Shown: one piece after another, positions 16,593 to 25,502 of the stretch
How the letters are laid out: each line of letters starts with the position of its first letter
How positions within the stretch are numbered: the first letter of the stretch is position 1
DNA from: Shewanella surugensis
GTDB taxonomy: Bacteria > Pseudomonadota > Gammaproteobacteria > Enterobacterales > Shewanellaceae
Direction: 5' to 3'
NCBI RefSeq assembly: GCF_023284005.1
Contig: NZ_JAKIKS010000038.1
Location: 1 to 44,453 of the forward strand
Length of the DNA: 44,453 bases
Position numbers and translations under genes: made by a program
Notes under the pieces: model-generated
What the model saw: the letters and a program-made list of their open reading frames with translations, nothing else
What the model was told of the DNA's origin: nothing
Databases searched by the model: none

Positions 16593-17915
16593 ATGACATT
16601 GAGCATGGTAGGTTTAATCGGTGGGCTCGTGTTACTCATAATATTCACTCTGCGTGGGATGAATATACTCATTGCCGCCCCCTTGTGTGCACTAATCCTG
16701 GCGCTCACCAGTCATATTCCCATTATTCCGCCCCTTGCCGATCATTTACCCAGTTTCACCGTTAGCTACATGACGGGTTTTGCCTCTTTCTTACAAAATT
16801 GGTTTATTGTTTTTTTACTGGGTGCGATGTTCGGCAAAGTGATGGAGGTCAGTGGCGCAGCCGATAGCTTAGCGCATTGGATTATGCGCACATTCGGATC
16901 AAAACATGCCCCCTTTGCAGTCGTGATCACTTGCGCCATTTTAACTTATGGCGGTGTCAGTGTTTTTGTGGTCGCTTTTTCAGTCTTCCCGATGGCATTA
17001 AGTTTGTTTAAAGATGCCAACTTACCGAGGCGATTTGTCCCAGCCGCTTTAGCATTTGGCTCCATTACTTTCACTATGACCTCAGCAGGCTCTGTCGAAA
17101 TTCAAAATTTCCAACCCATGCAATATTTAGGAACCAATCAGTTTGCTGGCTGGCATGTGAGTCTTGTGGTGGCTCTTTTTATGGCATCTGCTGGCATGTG
17201 GTTATTTCATGTGATGATAAAACGTGCAGTCGCAAACGGCGAACATTATGATGAGCGCGAAGGTGATCCCACACCAACGTCATCACACTTATTACCCCCA
17301 CCTTTTTTAGGCTTTATTCCATTAGTGCTCGTACTCGGCAGCTCTTTTTATTGCAGTGTCATCCTCAATTTTGGCCGTTCCTCTTTAATCATCGCCTTAT
17401 TGATTGGCGTAATAAGTGCCGTCATACTGTATTGGAAACGATTCGAACACTTAGGCAGCGCACTGTCTATTGCGACTTACAGTGCATTGATTGCCATTGC
17501 CAATACTTGCGCAGTCGTCGGATTTGGTAGCATAGCTAAGCTCACTCCAGCGTTTAATCATACCTTGATACAAATGACCGCTTTGCCCGGTAATGGCCTC
17601 ATTAGTGCCGCTATTGCCATTAGTGTCATTGTCGCTTTAACAGGTTCCGCATCGGGAGGCCAAGCCATTGCCTTGCCGTTAATCGCCCCCCATTACCTAG
17701 AAGCTGGAGTCGACCCAAATGCACTGCACCGAGTCATCGCAATCACCTCTGGCGGACTTGATTCTTTACCCCATAATGGCTACGTCATTACCACCATTAG
17801 GGTCATTTGTGGCGAAACCCACCAAACCGCTTATCTTCCCCTTGGCGCTTTAACGGTGATTATTCCCTTTTTTGGCGCCATATTAGCCATCATCTTATTT
17901 ATGTTAGGCATGTAA
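16593..17915 (+). CDS. GntP-family permease
   Basis: Inner-membrane secondary transporter of the GntP (gluconate:H+ symporter) family. About 12 hydrophobic segments cover 440 aa. Family landmarks are the GGVSVFVVAFSVFPMAL region, a FTMTSAGSVEIQN loop, and the C-terminal ALTGSASGGQAIALP and GGLDSLPHNG motifs. The last resembles GntP members for D-beta-hydroxybutyrate or other hydroxy acids rather than gluconate, so the substrate is open. ATG 16593 has AAGGGAAG 5-12 bases upstream. No catabolic gene is adjacent, so context does not settle the substrate. Confidence 0.8.
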   Translation: MTLSMVGLIGGLVLLIIFTLRGMNILIAAPLCALILALTSHIPIIPPLADHLPSFTVSYMTGFASFLQNWFIVFLLGAMFGKVMEVSGAADSLAHWIMRTFGSKHAPFAVVITCAILTYGGVSVFVVAFSVFPMALSLFKDANLPRRFVPAALAFGSITFTMTSAGSVEIQNFQPMQYLGTNQFAGWHVSLVVALFMASAGMWLFHVMIKRAVANGEHYDEREGDPTPTSSHLLPPPFLGFIPLVLVLGSSFYCSVILNFGRSSLIIALLIGVISAVILYWKRFEHLGSALSIATYSALIAIANTCAVVGFGSIAKLTPAFNHTLIQMTALPGNGLISAAIAISVIVALTGSASGGQAIALPLIAPHYLEAGVDPNALHRVIAITSGGLDSLPHNGYVITTIRVICGETHQTAYLPLGALTVIIPFFGAILAIILFMLGM

Positions 17916-18079
17916 TACATAACGCTTTATAATACGGGACATATACCCGTGGAAGATACTTGCAGTGATATTTCATCTGTATCAAATAATCATTGTGTCA
18001 TTAAAGCAAGCATCATTCAGTCATCAACATATTGTGACGATACGATTTACGCTCAATGAGCGTTATTAGAGAGGCTAGA

Positions 18080-18559
18080 TTGTCCCACACTTACATTCCA
18101 TTAGAACAATACCCACGTAAATGGATTTTTAATCATAAAGATCTTCCTGTGAGCGAAAAAGATAAAGGTCATATCCATCCCCTAACCCAAAAAAGTGCCA
18201 TGCTTGTTTGGAATAAATGGATCAGCAATAAAAGTAGCCGCAGTGAACAATTTGATAACGGGGATTGGGCCGCAAAACAAGATGCTTGGAAAAATATGGA
18301 TCATTGGCAAAGTGCTTGGGACAGTGAAGCCGCTGAATTACCTGAACTACTGACACACTTTATCGATTGGCCCGACAATGCTATAGTTTATTTTTGTTAT
18401 GATAAATACCAAGTAATTGAAACGACTTGGGAAGTATTCGTACGAAATTGGAAATGTTTTTTATTCTTTGATGACGGCCCTTTGTTGATATCTCCAAAAC
18501 AGAAACAGGCAGTTTTGTTTCATCAAAATGGTCAATATCAAGTTGGACACAGAGGCTAA
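18080..18559 (+). CDS. DUF2947-like protein
   Basis: A 159-aa soluble protein, tryptophan-rich (WIFNHKDLP, WNKWISNKS, DWAAKQDAWKNMDHWQSAW), that fits the DUF2947 family of Vibrio and Shewanella as I remember it; function unknown. The end of the domain has YDKYQVIETTWEVFVRNWK and DDGPLLISPK. I place the start at TTG 18080 because GAGAGG lies 4-9 bases before it and the protein then begins SHTYIPLEQYP; an ATG at 18056 in frame adds eight residues. The next gene starts 29 bases downstream and may be cotranscribed. Confidence 0.6.
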   Translation: MSHTYIPLEQYPRKWIFNHKDLPVSEKDKGHIHPLTQKSAMLVWNKWISNKSSRSEQFDNGDWAAKQDAWKNMDHWQSAWDSEAAELPELLTHFIDWPDNAIVYFCYDKYQVIETTWEVFVRNWKCFLFFDDGPLLISPKQKQAVLFHQNGQYQVGHRG

Positions 18560-18588
18560 CGACTAACCTACCTTTTATGAGGCTCTAT

Positions 18589-19146
18589 ATGAAACGATTG
18601 TCCGCCCTACTCTTCTTGTGTGTCTGTTTTTTATCAAGCGCACAAGCAAAAGAAGTATCAGACGTCAAACTGGCTGATACACTCACGCTCGATAATCAAA
18701 CACTGATCCTCAATGGCGCAGGTGAGCGAAGTAAGATGTTTTTCGATCTTTATGTCGCCAGTCTCTATTTACCCAATAAAACCCATGACACTGCCAATGT
18801 ATTAAGTGCATCTCGTGCTGTTATCAAACTGAATATCACTTCAAGTATGATCACTGCAGAAAAAATGAAGAAGGCTATCGAAGAAGGTTTTAATACTGCA
18901 ACGGGTGGGGATATCGGGGCTATCCAGACTCAAATAGATCAATTCACCGCTGTTTTTTCAGATAAAATTTCTGAAGGTGATCAATTCACTTTTGATACCA
19001 GCCCAACTGCAGGTGTCACTGCGTCTAAAAATGGTAGCGTCAAAGTAACTATCAACAATGATACTTTTCGGCAAGCATTGTTGAATATTTGGTTGGGTGA
19101 TGATCCGGTGCAATCAAGCTTAAAAAACGATTTACTCGATAACTAA
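18589..19146 (+). CDS. Chalcone-isomerase-like periplasmic protein
   Basis: Bacterial chalcone isomerase-like domain protein, 185 aa. A signal peptide ends SSAQA-K; the domain shows LILNGAGERSKMFFDLYVASLYL, the family's best-known segment, and a C-terminal FRQALLNIWLGDDPVQSSLK. Bacterial members are probably not chalcone isomerases; lipid or heme binding has been suggested for the fold. ATG 18589 is preferred over 18577 because TGAGG lies just before it and the signal peptide is cleaner. Confidence 0.8.
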   Translation: MKRLSALLFLCVCFLSSAQAKEVSDVKLADTLTLDNQTLILNGAGERSKMFFDLYVASLYLPNKTHDTANVLSASRAVIKLNITSSMITAEKMKKAIEEGFNTATGGDIGAIQTQIDQFTAVFSDKISEGDQFTFDTSPTAGVTASKNGSVKVTINNDTFRQALLNIWLGDDPVQSSLKNDLLDN

Positions 19147-19171
19147 TACCAGCTTGATATAGGTTCAATAA

Positions 19172-19194
19172 AGAGGCGTAAGTGTCGCGCCTCT
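19172..19194 (+). terminator. Possible terminator hairpin
   Basis: A 7-bp perfect stem AGAGGCG (19172-19178 with 19188-19194) with a 9-base loop, 25 bases after the chalcone-isomerase-like stop. There is no good T-run, so this is a weak call. Confidence 0.4.
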
Positions 19195-19232
19195 CATTAT
19201 CACTGTCGCTTATTCCCTATTAATTCTCCCCT

Positions 19233-20117
19233 CTAAAAACTAAACCTCGCTTCTAGTGCTGCTCCACCTTGATTTTCAATCGTTTCATTTGTGTCCTCTG
19301 GGTTGAGCTCAAGTTCACCACTAAAAAAATATCCAGCAAATGCTGATATTGTGATCTTTGGCGTCCATTTCCAGCTCGCCCGTAAATGGCTCACCCACTC
19401 ATCGATTTCAGCCGTATTTTCATTATCAGCAATCAAAAAACGACTAGTACGCTTAGACACACCCAAACCAAATTCCCAATCAGGAGTCGCTAAATAACTT
19501 AACTCAATGCCACCAGGGCCACTAAAGCCGACAGAAAAAGGATTCGATAAATACCAAGCATCATTGATTTGCCATCGAAAAGCCAAATAAGGTACGGTTC
19601 GGACCTCATCAATATCATTTAAATAAGCCACACCTACGCCAAATAAATGCCCAGATGAAAAACGATGTATCGCTGAAACCACCACCCCGTAACTTTGTGC
19701 TTCACTTGCCGTGGCCGTATCGGCATAAGCATATTGAAGTCGTGGCGATAGCATAAAGATCCAATGCTCATCGGGGCGATACACCACCGAAACCCCCGCC
19801 CTAAATCGGTGAATATCATCCCAAGCATAGTCCGTTTCTTGCCCTGAAGGACTCTTCCAATCATAATCTAATTGGTCATAACCTAAATCTAGCCCCAAAA
19901 TCCATTTTTTCGATACTGGCATCTTAGCTTTAAAGTTAGTGAGCCACTGATCGCGTTGTAATTCATTGCCATCATTGCCGACATCGGCATTACCAATAGT
20001 GACTCTAGAAACACTAAAGGTAAATGGAGCAAAATCAGCAGGAGGTTTAGCCTCAACATATGAGGAAAATAACAACGTTGAAATGAGTGGCAGTTTAACC
20101 ACAGAATGATAGTTCAT
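19233..20117 (-). CDS. DUF6268-like outer-membrane beta-barrel protein
   Basis: A 294-aa protein with a signal peptide (VEAKPP) and alternating hydrophobic strands ending in a terminal phenylalanine (LEARFSF), the mark of outer-membrane barrels inserted by BAM. Strand-like segments include KWILGLDLGYDQLDY, WIFMLSPRLQYAYAD and FGVGVAYLNDIDEVRTVPY. It fits the DUF6268 group; no function is known. The gene is monocistronic, leftward, and separated from the chalcone-isomerase-like gene by a possible terminator. Confidence 0.65.
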   Translation of the reverse strand: MNYHSVVKLPLISTLLFSSYVEAKPPADFAPFTFSVSRVTIGNADVGNDGNELQRDQWLTNFKAKMPVSKKWILGLDLGYDQLDYDWKSPSGQETDYAWDDIHRFRAGVSVVYRPDEHWIFMLSPRLQYAYADTATASEAQSYGVVVSAIHRFSSGHLFGVGVAYLNDIDEVRTVPYLAFRWQINDAWYLSNPFSVGFSGPGGIELSYLATPDWEFGLGVSKRTSRFLIADNENTAEIDEWVSHLRASWKWTPKITISAFAGYFFSGELELNPEDTNETIENQGGAALEARFSF

Positions 20118-20302
20118 GTTTCTCCCTAAACATATGATATTTATTTATTAATCTTAATAATTAAATATGTCTAATATTCTCGACTAATGTATCCGGCTCG
20201 TAAAATACCCATTATCCTTCCTCATAAATCTAGCCGATTAACCTAAAGATAACAGGATAAGACCATTGAATATACTCAAACCACTCTATCTTATAAACAT
20301 AA

Positions 20303-20941
20303 CTATTCATGGCCTCTTATTCGATACGCCCGAAGAAACATGTCGACACTCGATTGAATATACCTATCTCGACTCACCACTAAATCGTCAACATTGATGC
20401 CTAAATCTAATTTTAAGCGCATTTCACCAAACAACATTAAACACAAACGTACCGCGCAGTGACGAGGAACATCAAATTGATAGTCCCCTTTTTCTGCCAC
20501 TTTTTTAAGATAATCGCTAAGCAAAGATAATATACATTCAGGCCCATTTTCAAAGAAAACCTGCGCAATTTCAGGGTGTCTATCGGCATGAGTCACACAA
20601 GTTTGGTAAATCGCTAACGCCTCTTCACTCACCATGAGTCGCCCAAATTGTTCGGCAAAATACGTTAACGTTTTCTCGGGCTCATCAGGATCAGAAAACA
20701 CATCACTATTGAGCTGATAGCTATCGGCTTTCGCTGATATTGATGCAGCAAACAAGGTGTTCTTACAGCCAAAATGGGAATAAAGCGTTTGTTTCGATAC
20801 GCCGGCTTTTTTAGCAATTTCATCCATGCTGGTATGAGGGAAGCCCTGTTCACAAAATAATACGTTCGCAGCCGCTAAAATACTGGCGTGCTTTTGCTCA
20901 CGTTTAGTGAGGTTTTGACTTTGCAATGAAGTCGATGCCAT
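20303..20941 (-). CDS. TetR-family repressor of the divergent RND operon
   Basis: TetR/AcrR-type regulator, 212 aa. The helix-turn-helix is residues 20-60 (SILAAANVLFCEQG, TSMDEIAKKAGVSKQTLYSHF); the C-terminal ligand/dimer domain has the pattern seen in multidrug regulators. It is divergent from the adaptor-pump genes starting at 21127, and two palindromic sites lie between. The natural model is repression of both its own gene and the pump, relieved by a pump substrate. Confidence 0.85.
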   Translation of the reverse strand: MASTSLQSQNLTKREQKHASILAAANVLFCEQGFPHTSMDEIAKKAGVSKQTLYSHFGCKNTLFAASISAKADSYQLNSDVFSDPDEPEKTLTYFAEQFGRLMVSEEALAIYQTCVTHADRHPEIAQVFFENGPECILSLLSDYLKKVAEKGDYQFDVPRHCAVRLCLMLFGEMRLKLDLGINVDDLVVSRDRYIQSSVDMFLRAYRIRGHE

Positions 20942-20997
20942 CAGTGAGTCACTCTCAAGAGAAGAAATGTTAATAGCAGTTATTAAATCATAAAATA

Positions 20998-21042
20998 GAC
21001 TGCGTAGTCCATAATCACAAAAACAAGACTAGACAGTCTAGT
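20998..21042. promoter_or_regulatory. Two palindromic operator candidates for the TetR regulator
   Basis: Site 1 at 20998-21009 reads GACTGCGTAGTC (matching outer arms GACT/AGTC). Site 2 at 21028-21042 reads ACTAGACAGTCTAGT, a perfect 7-1-7 palindrome. The sites share the AGACT/AGTC core and have centres about 31 bases apart, roughly three helix turns. Their place between tetR and the RND operon supports operator function; binding is inferred. Confidence 0.65.
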
Positions 21043-21126
21043 TTTTCATGCTTAAACTACACCCGTATAACAACAAAAAAACAACATAACACTTAAAAAA
21101 TAATAACGCGATATTGGGATCAATAA

Positions 21127-22239
21127 ATGGATATTACACCACTCACCAAGTCAGTCATTGTCATAATAGGATTAAGCTGCTTAGGTTTATTAAGCGCTTG
21201 CCAAAAAACAGCGGCCCCATCAACAGCGCAATATCAAACGGTGAGTACGCGCTCATTTATTACCGCACCTTCTTATCAACAAACGCAACAATTTTCAGGT
21301 GTCGTGAGATCCAGTAATACCACCGCAATCGGCTTTGAACTTTCAGGTAAAATAAACCAATTAAATGTCGATATTGGCGATAAAGTAAAAATGGGACAAT
21401 TATTGGCCAAACTCGATACGCAATTATTACACACAGAAAAAAACGAGCTCAAAGCCAACCTCACACAGAATCAAGCCGAACTAGACTTAGCCAACAGCAC
21501 CCTTAAACGTAGCCTCTCTTTAAAGCAAAAAAATTATATTTCCGAACAAAAAATAGATGAACTTAAAGGTCAAGTTAATCGGCTAATGGCTGCCCGAACC
21601 CAATTAAAAGCCGCTTATGCTGCCAATCAGTTAAAAATAGAAAAATCCAATATCATCGCCCCATTTAACGGCATCATTAGTCAAAGGCATCACTATATCG
21701 GTGAAGTCACATCGACAGGCACTCCCATTTACACCTTAGTGCAATCCAATAGCCCACAAGCTTATATTGGTGTTCCCTCTGATATTGCTAAATCATTAAC
21801 CATTAATAAACAAGCCAATATCCGCATAGCTAACCATAATTACCTCGCTAAAATTAAAGGGATCTCTGCCGAACTCAACCCGATAACGCGAACGGTAGAG
21901 TTGAGGTTCACTTTGCCACAAGACAGCCAAGTCATTAATGGTGAAATCGCTTATTTCACTCATATAAAAGATGTTGAAATGCTCGGGTACTGGGTACCTA
22001 TTAGCGCACTCACCGACGGCATAAGGGGTCTTTGGAATATTTATGTGCTCACGCCCAGAGCCGACAAGAGCTTTAATGTAGAGCGCCGAGATATCGATAT
22101 TTTATACAGCAATCAAGATCAGGCTTATATACAAGGTCCTATCTCCGATAGCCAGCTTTACATTGATCAAGGCTCTCACAAACTGGTTGCGGGTCAAAAA
22201 GTCAATATCATTAAAAAATTGGTGAAAAACAATGATTAA
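21127..22239 (+). CDS. RND efflux periplasmic adaptor lipoprotein
   Basis: Membrane-fusion protein linking an RND pump to an outer-membrane channel. The signal peptide carries the lipobox LLSACQ, so it is lipid-anchored like AcrA. Then come the lipoyl half-motif (IGFELSGKINQLNVDIGDKVKMGQLLAKLD), a coiled-coil hairpin of about 70 residues (LLHTEKNELK to KIEKSNI), the second lipoyl half (IIAPFNGIISQRHHYIGEVT) and the beta-barrel domain. The 370-aa length is normal. It overlaps the pump gene by 8 bases, so the two are translationally coupled. No TolC-like gene follows. Confidence 0.88.
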   Translation: MDITPLTKSVIVIIGLSCLGLLSACQKTAAPSTAQYQTVSTRSFITAPSYQQTQQFSGVVRSSNTTAIGFELSGKINQLNVDIGDKVKMGQLLAKLDTQLLHTEKNELKANLTQNQAELDLANSTLKRSLSLKQKNYISEQKIDELKGQVNRLMAARTQLKAAYAANQLKIEKSNIIAPFNGIISQRHHYIGEVTSTGTPIYTLVQSNSPQAYIGVPSDIAKSLTINKQANIRIANHNYLAKIKGISAELNPITRTVELRFTLPQDSQVINGEIAYFTHIKDVEMLGYWVPISALTDGIRGLWNIYVLTPRADKSFNVERRDIDILYSNQDQAYIQGPISDSQLYIDQGSHKLVAGQKVNIIKKLVKNND

Positions 22240-25200
22240 AGCCATCGTTGAAAACGGCCGTTTACTCAGCCTAATGATAGCCCTAATCATCGTTGCCGGA
22301 CTCGGGGCGATCTCTAGCCTACCGCGTATGGAAGATCCTATTATTACCAACCGATTTTCATCAGTTATTACCCATTATCCCGGTGCTTCTTCAGAACGAG
22401 TCGAAGCACTCGTTACCCAAGTACTAGAAAATCAATTACGCCGCATAAAAGAGTTAAAACTCATCTACTCAACCTCGAGACCCGGCATTTCCGTTATTCA
22501 GCTTGAACTAAAAGATGATGTCATTGATACCGCACCGATATGGTCTCGAGCGCGAGATTTCATTGCCGATTCAACCTATTTACTGCCAAAGGAAGCACAA
22601 AACACCACTCTGGATGATCAAATGGGCTATGCAAACACAGCCATTTTAGGACTGTCTTGGCAAGGAAACTCGCCTATTCGTATTGATGTATTAAATCGCT
22701 ATGCAAAAGAACTCGAAAGTCGCCTTAGAGTATTATCAGGCACGGATTTTGTGAAGCTATACGGTGAACCAATCGAAGAAGTTTTAGTGATTCTAGATGC
22801 AAATAAAGTCAATCAATTGCAACTCACTCCCGCTTCCATCGCCACTATTTTACAAAATGCCGATCCTAAAGTCTCCGCGGGTGAAATTAATAATATTCAT
22901 TTTAAAGCCTTAGTGGAGGTGTCTGGCGAACTAGACTCTCTGAATAGAATAAGACAAGTCCCCTTAAAAATTGATGCTCATGGACAAATTATTCGTCTCG
23001 GGGATATCGCCGATATTAGACGCCAAGCAAAAACACCTGAAACCAGCGTTGCCTTACTCGAGCAAACACAAGGGATCATGGTGGCAGCACGTATGCTTGA
23101 TGACACCAGTGTTGACACTTGGCTGCACAATGTACGCCAAGTCGTCGATGAATATCAAACCAGCATCCCCACTAACGTCAAAATTGAATGGTTATTTGAT
23201 CAAGAAGGTTACACTACGGAGCGCTTAGGAGGCTTAGTGGAAAATCTACTCTTAGGCTTTATTATCATTCTCGTGGTATTAATGCTGACCTTAGGACTAA
23301 GGAATGCCATCATTGTCGCCGTATCGCTACCGCTAACGGCTTTATTCACCCTTTCTTGCATGAAGTTCATTGGATTACCTATCCATCAAATGTCTGTTAC
23401 AGGTTTAGTCGTGGCACTTGGGATCATGGTTGATAATGCGATTGTTATCGTCGATGCCATCGCACAGCGCCGCCAGCAAGGCATGAGTCGATTTAACGCC
23501 GTGAGCGGAACATTGCAGCACTTATGGTTACCTCTAGCGGGATCCACCCTCACCACGATGCTCGCTTTTGCCCCTATCGTACTGATGCCCGGACCTGCTG
23601 GGGAGTTTGTCGGCGGCATTGCTATCTCAGTGATATTTGCCTTATTAGGCTCCTTTATTATTTCTCATACCATTATTGCAGGGCTTGCAGGCCGCTTCGG
23701 CAGCCAATCACACGGTCATCGCTGGTATCATCATGGCATTGAACTCCCTAAAGTGAGCCACGCCTTTACTCAATGCTTAACCTTCGCCCTTTCTTACCCA
23801 AAGCGAACGGCCCTGTTAATCGGTCTGCTACCACTATTGGGCTTTATCGCCATGGGGAAAATGACAGAGCAGTTTTTCCCGCCATCGGATCGAGACATGT
23901 TTCATATCGAGGTCTATTTGGCTTCCCATGCCAGTTTAGAACATACCCGTCATTTAATCGAAAAAATGGATGTCAATCTGAGGCAACATAAAGACATCAC
24001 GCGTATCGATTGGATGGTAGGTAGCAATAGCCCTTCTTTTTATTACAATATGATGCAACGCCAGCAAGGTGCCAGCAACTATGCACAAGCGATGGTCAAG
24101 GTCAGTGATCTAAAAACCGCCAACACCCTGATCCCTATATTGCAAGCCTCCCTTGATGGGGACTATCCTCAAGCTCAAATTCTAGTCAGAAAATTAGAAC
24201 AAGGGCCGCCATTTAACGCCCCTGTTGAACTTAGGCTATTTGGGCCGAATCTCGATCAATTAAAAACCTTAGGCGATCAAGTGAGACTCATCTTTAGTGA
24301 AACGGCCAATGTCACCCACACTCGTGCGACACTCAGCGCCGGCTCGCCTAAGTTGTGGTTACAAATTGATGAAGATGCCAGCTTAATGAGTGGCCTTAAC
24401 TTAACCAATATCGCCAACCAGATTCAAATGGCGACCACAGGATTAAATGGCGGTAGCATTCTAGAACAAACAGAATCTTTACCCGTTCGCGTTCGATTAA
24501 ACGACAGTCAACAGCAAGAACAAATGAAAATCGCTGAACTGAATTTAGTGTCTAATACTGCAACGGGGATCCCTCTCTCAGCCCTATCCAGCAGTGAAAT
24601 AAAAGTCAGTCGCGGCGCCATTCCCCGAAGAGATGGACAAAGAGTCAACACTATTGAAGCCTACATAACTAATGGCGTGTTGCCCCAAACGGTACTCGAT
24701 AACACTAAAGCCAAACTCGATGCCCTCAAATTACCCATGGGTTATCGAATGGAATTGGGAGGAGAAAGTGCCAAACGTGACGAAGCGGTCGGTAATCTCT
24801 TATCCAATGTCCTACTGGTGATCACCTTATTATTAGCCACCATCGTATTATCTTTTAATTCATTTCGATTAACAGGGATCATCTTATTAAGCGCAATACA
24901 ATCGGCAGGTTTAGGTTTACTATCGGTTTATGCCTTTGGTTACCCTTTTGGTTTTACCGTGATTATTGGTCTCCTAGGCTTAATGGGGCTGGCCATTAAT
25001 GCCGCCATTGTGATTATTGCAGAGCTTGAGGTCGAGCCTCTCTCACGCCAGGGCGATATCAGCACGATCGTTCGGCTGGTCAGTAGCTGTGGTCGCCATA
25101 TAGGCTCAACCACCATTACCACCATAGGCGGCTTCTTACCGCTCATCATCGCTGGCGGTGGATTTTGGCCACCGTTTGCCATTGCCATTGCTGGCGGAAC

Positions 25201-25309
25201 CTTACTCGCAACCTTACTGTCACTCATCTGGGTGCCCACCATGTATAAACTCATCATGAGGCCCAGAACAATGACAACGCATAATGAGTTTGCTCATGAC
25301 GTCAATTAA
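22232..25309 (+). CDS. RND-family multidrug efflux permease
   Basis: Proton-driven inner-membrane efflux pump (AcrB/MexB superfamily), 1025 aa with the usual two repeats of six membrane segments and large periplasmic loops. The proton-relay motif of TM4 reads VALGIMVDNAIVIVDAI, with one aspartate and asparagine in place of the second. This pattern is shared with a divergent HAE-1 subgroup annotated as VexF- or MexK-like. The start MIKAIVENGR and PRMEDPIITNRF fit that subgroup. It is cotranscribed with the adaptor and ends at a strong terminator. Substrates cannot be predicted. Confidence 0.9.
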   Translation: MIKAIVENGRLLSLMIALIIVAGLGAISSLPRMEDPIITNRFSSVITHYPGASSERVEALVTQVLENQLRRIKELKLIYSTSRPGISVIQLELKDDVIDTAPIWSRARDFIADSTYLLPKEAQNTTLDDQMGYANTAILGLSWQGNSPIRIDVLNRYAKELESRLRVLSGTDFVKLYGEPIEEVLVILDANKVNQLQLTPASIATILQNADPKVSAGEINNIHFKALVEVSGELDSLNRIRQVPLKIDAHGQIIRLGDIADIRRQAKTPETSVALLEQTQGIMVAARMLDDTSVDTWLHNVRQVVDEYQTSIPTNVKIEWLFDQEGYTTERLGGLVENLLLGFIIILVVLMLTLGLRNAIIVAVSLPLTALFTLSCMKFIGLPIHQMSVTGLVVALGIMVDNAIVIVDAIAQRRQQGMSRFNAVSGTLQHLWLPLAGSTLTTMLAFAPIVLMPGPAGEFVGGIAISVIFALLGSFIISHTIIAGLAGRFGSQSHGHRWYHHGIELPKVSHAFTQCLTFALSYPKRTALLIGLLPLLGFIAMGKMTEQFFPPSDRDMFHIEVYLASHASLEHTRHLIEKMDVNLRQHKDITRIDWMVGSNSPSFYYNMMQRQQGASNYAQAMVKVSDLKTANTLIPILQASLDGDYPQAQILVRKLEQGPPFNAPVELRLFGPNLDQLKTLGDQVRLIFSETANVTHTRATLSAGSPKLWLQIDEDASLMSGLNLTNIANQIQMATTGLNGGSILEQTESLPVRVRLNDSQQQEQMKIAELNLVSNTATGIPLSALSSSEIKVSRGAIPRRDGQRVNTIEAYITNGVLPQTVLDNTKAKLDALKLPMGYRMELGGESAKRDEAVGNLLSNVLLVITLLLATIVLSFNSFRLTGIILLSAIQSAGLGLLSVYAFGYPFGFTVIIGLLGLMGLAINAAIVIIAELEVEPLSRQGDISTIVRLVSSCGRHIGSTTITTIGGFLPLIIAGGGFWPPFAIAIAGGTLLATLLSLIWVPTMYKLIMRPRTMTTHNEFAHDVN

Positions 25310-25326
25310 TACGAAATCATAGCGCA

Positions 25327-25356
25327 AAAAAAGCCTCGTTAACACGAGGCTTTTTT
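25327..25356. terminator. Strong bidirectional terminator
   Basis: A 13-bp perfect stem (25327-25339 with 25344-25356, core GCCTCGT) with loop TAAC, flanked by seven A on the left and six T on the right. It ends the RND operon rightwards and the cydABX operon leftwards, 15 bases from the cydX stop. Confidence 0.9.
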
Positions 25357-25371
25357 AATAGATTCTACGGA

Positions 25372-25491
25372 TTAGTCCGATTTATCATCAGAGTGCCTAT
25401 CCATATTCTCACTGCTTTCCAGCCACAGCGCATTAATAATACCGAAAGAGCAGGCTAGAAACAGTCCTAATATCCAAGTGAAATACCACAT
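25372..25491 (-). CDS. cydX: Cytochrome bd oxidase small subunit CydX
   Basis: A 39-aa single-span membrane protein starting MWYFTWILGLFLACSFGIIN, then ALWLES, the hallmark of CydX/YbgT, with a charged C-terminal tail (MDRHSDDKSD). CydX is needed for stability and heme integrity of cytochrome bd-I. It sits 11 bases after cydB in the same direction, with AAGGGGG before the ATG. It is the last gene of the cydABX operon and ends at the terminator 25327-25356. Confidence 0.93.
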   Translation of the reverse strand: MWYFTWILGLFLACSFGIINALWLESSENMDRHSDDKSD

Positions 25492-25502
25492 AACTTGCCC
25501 CC

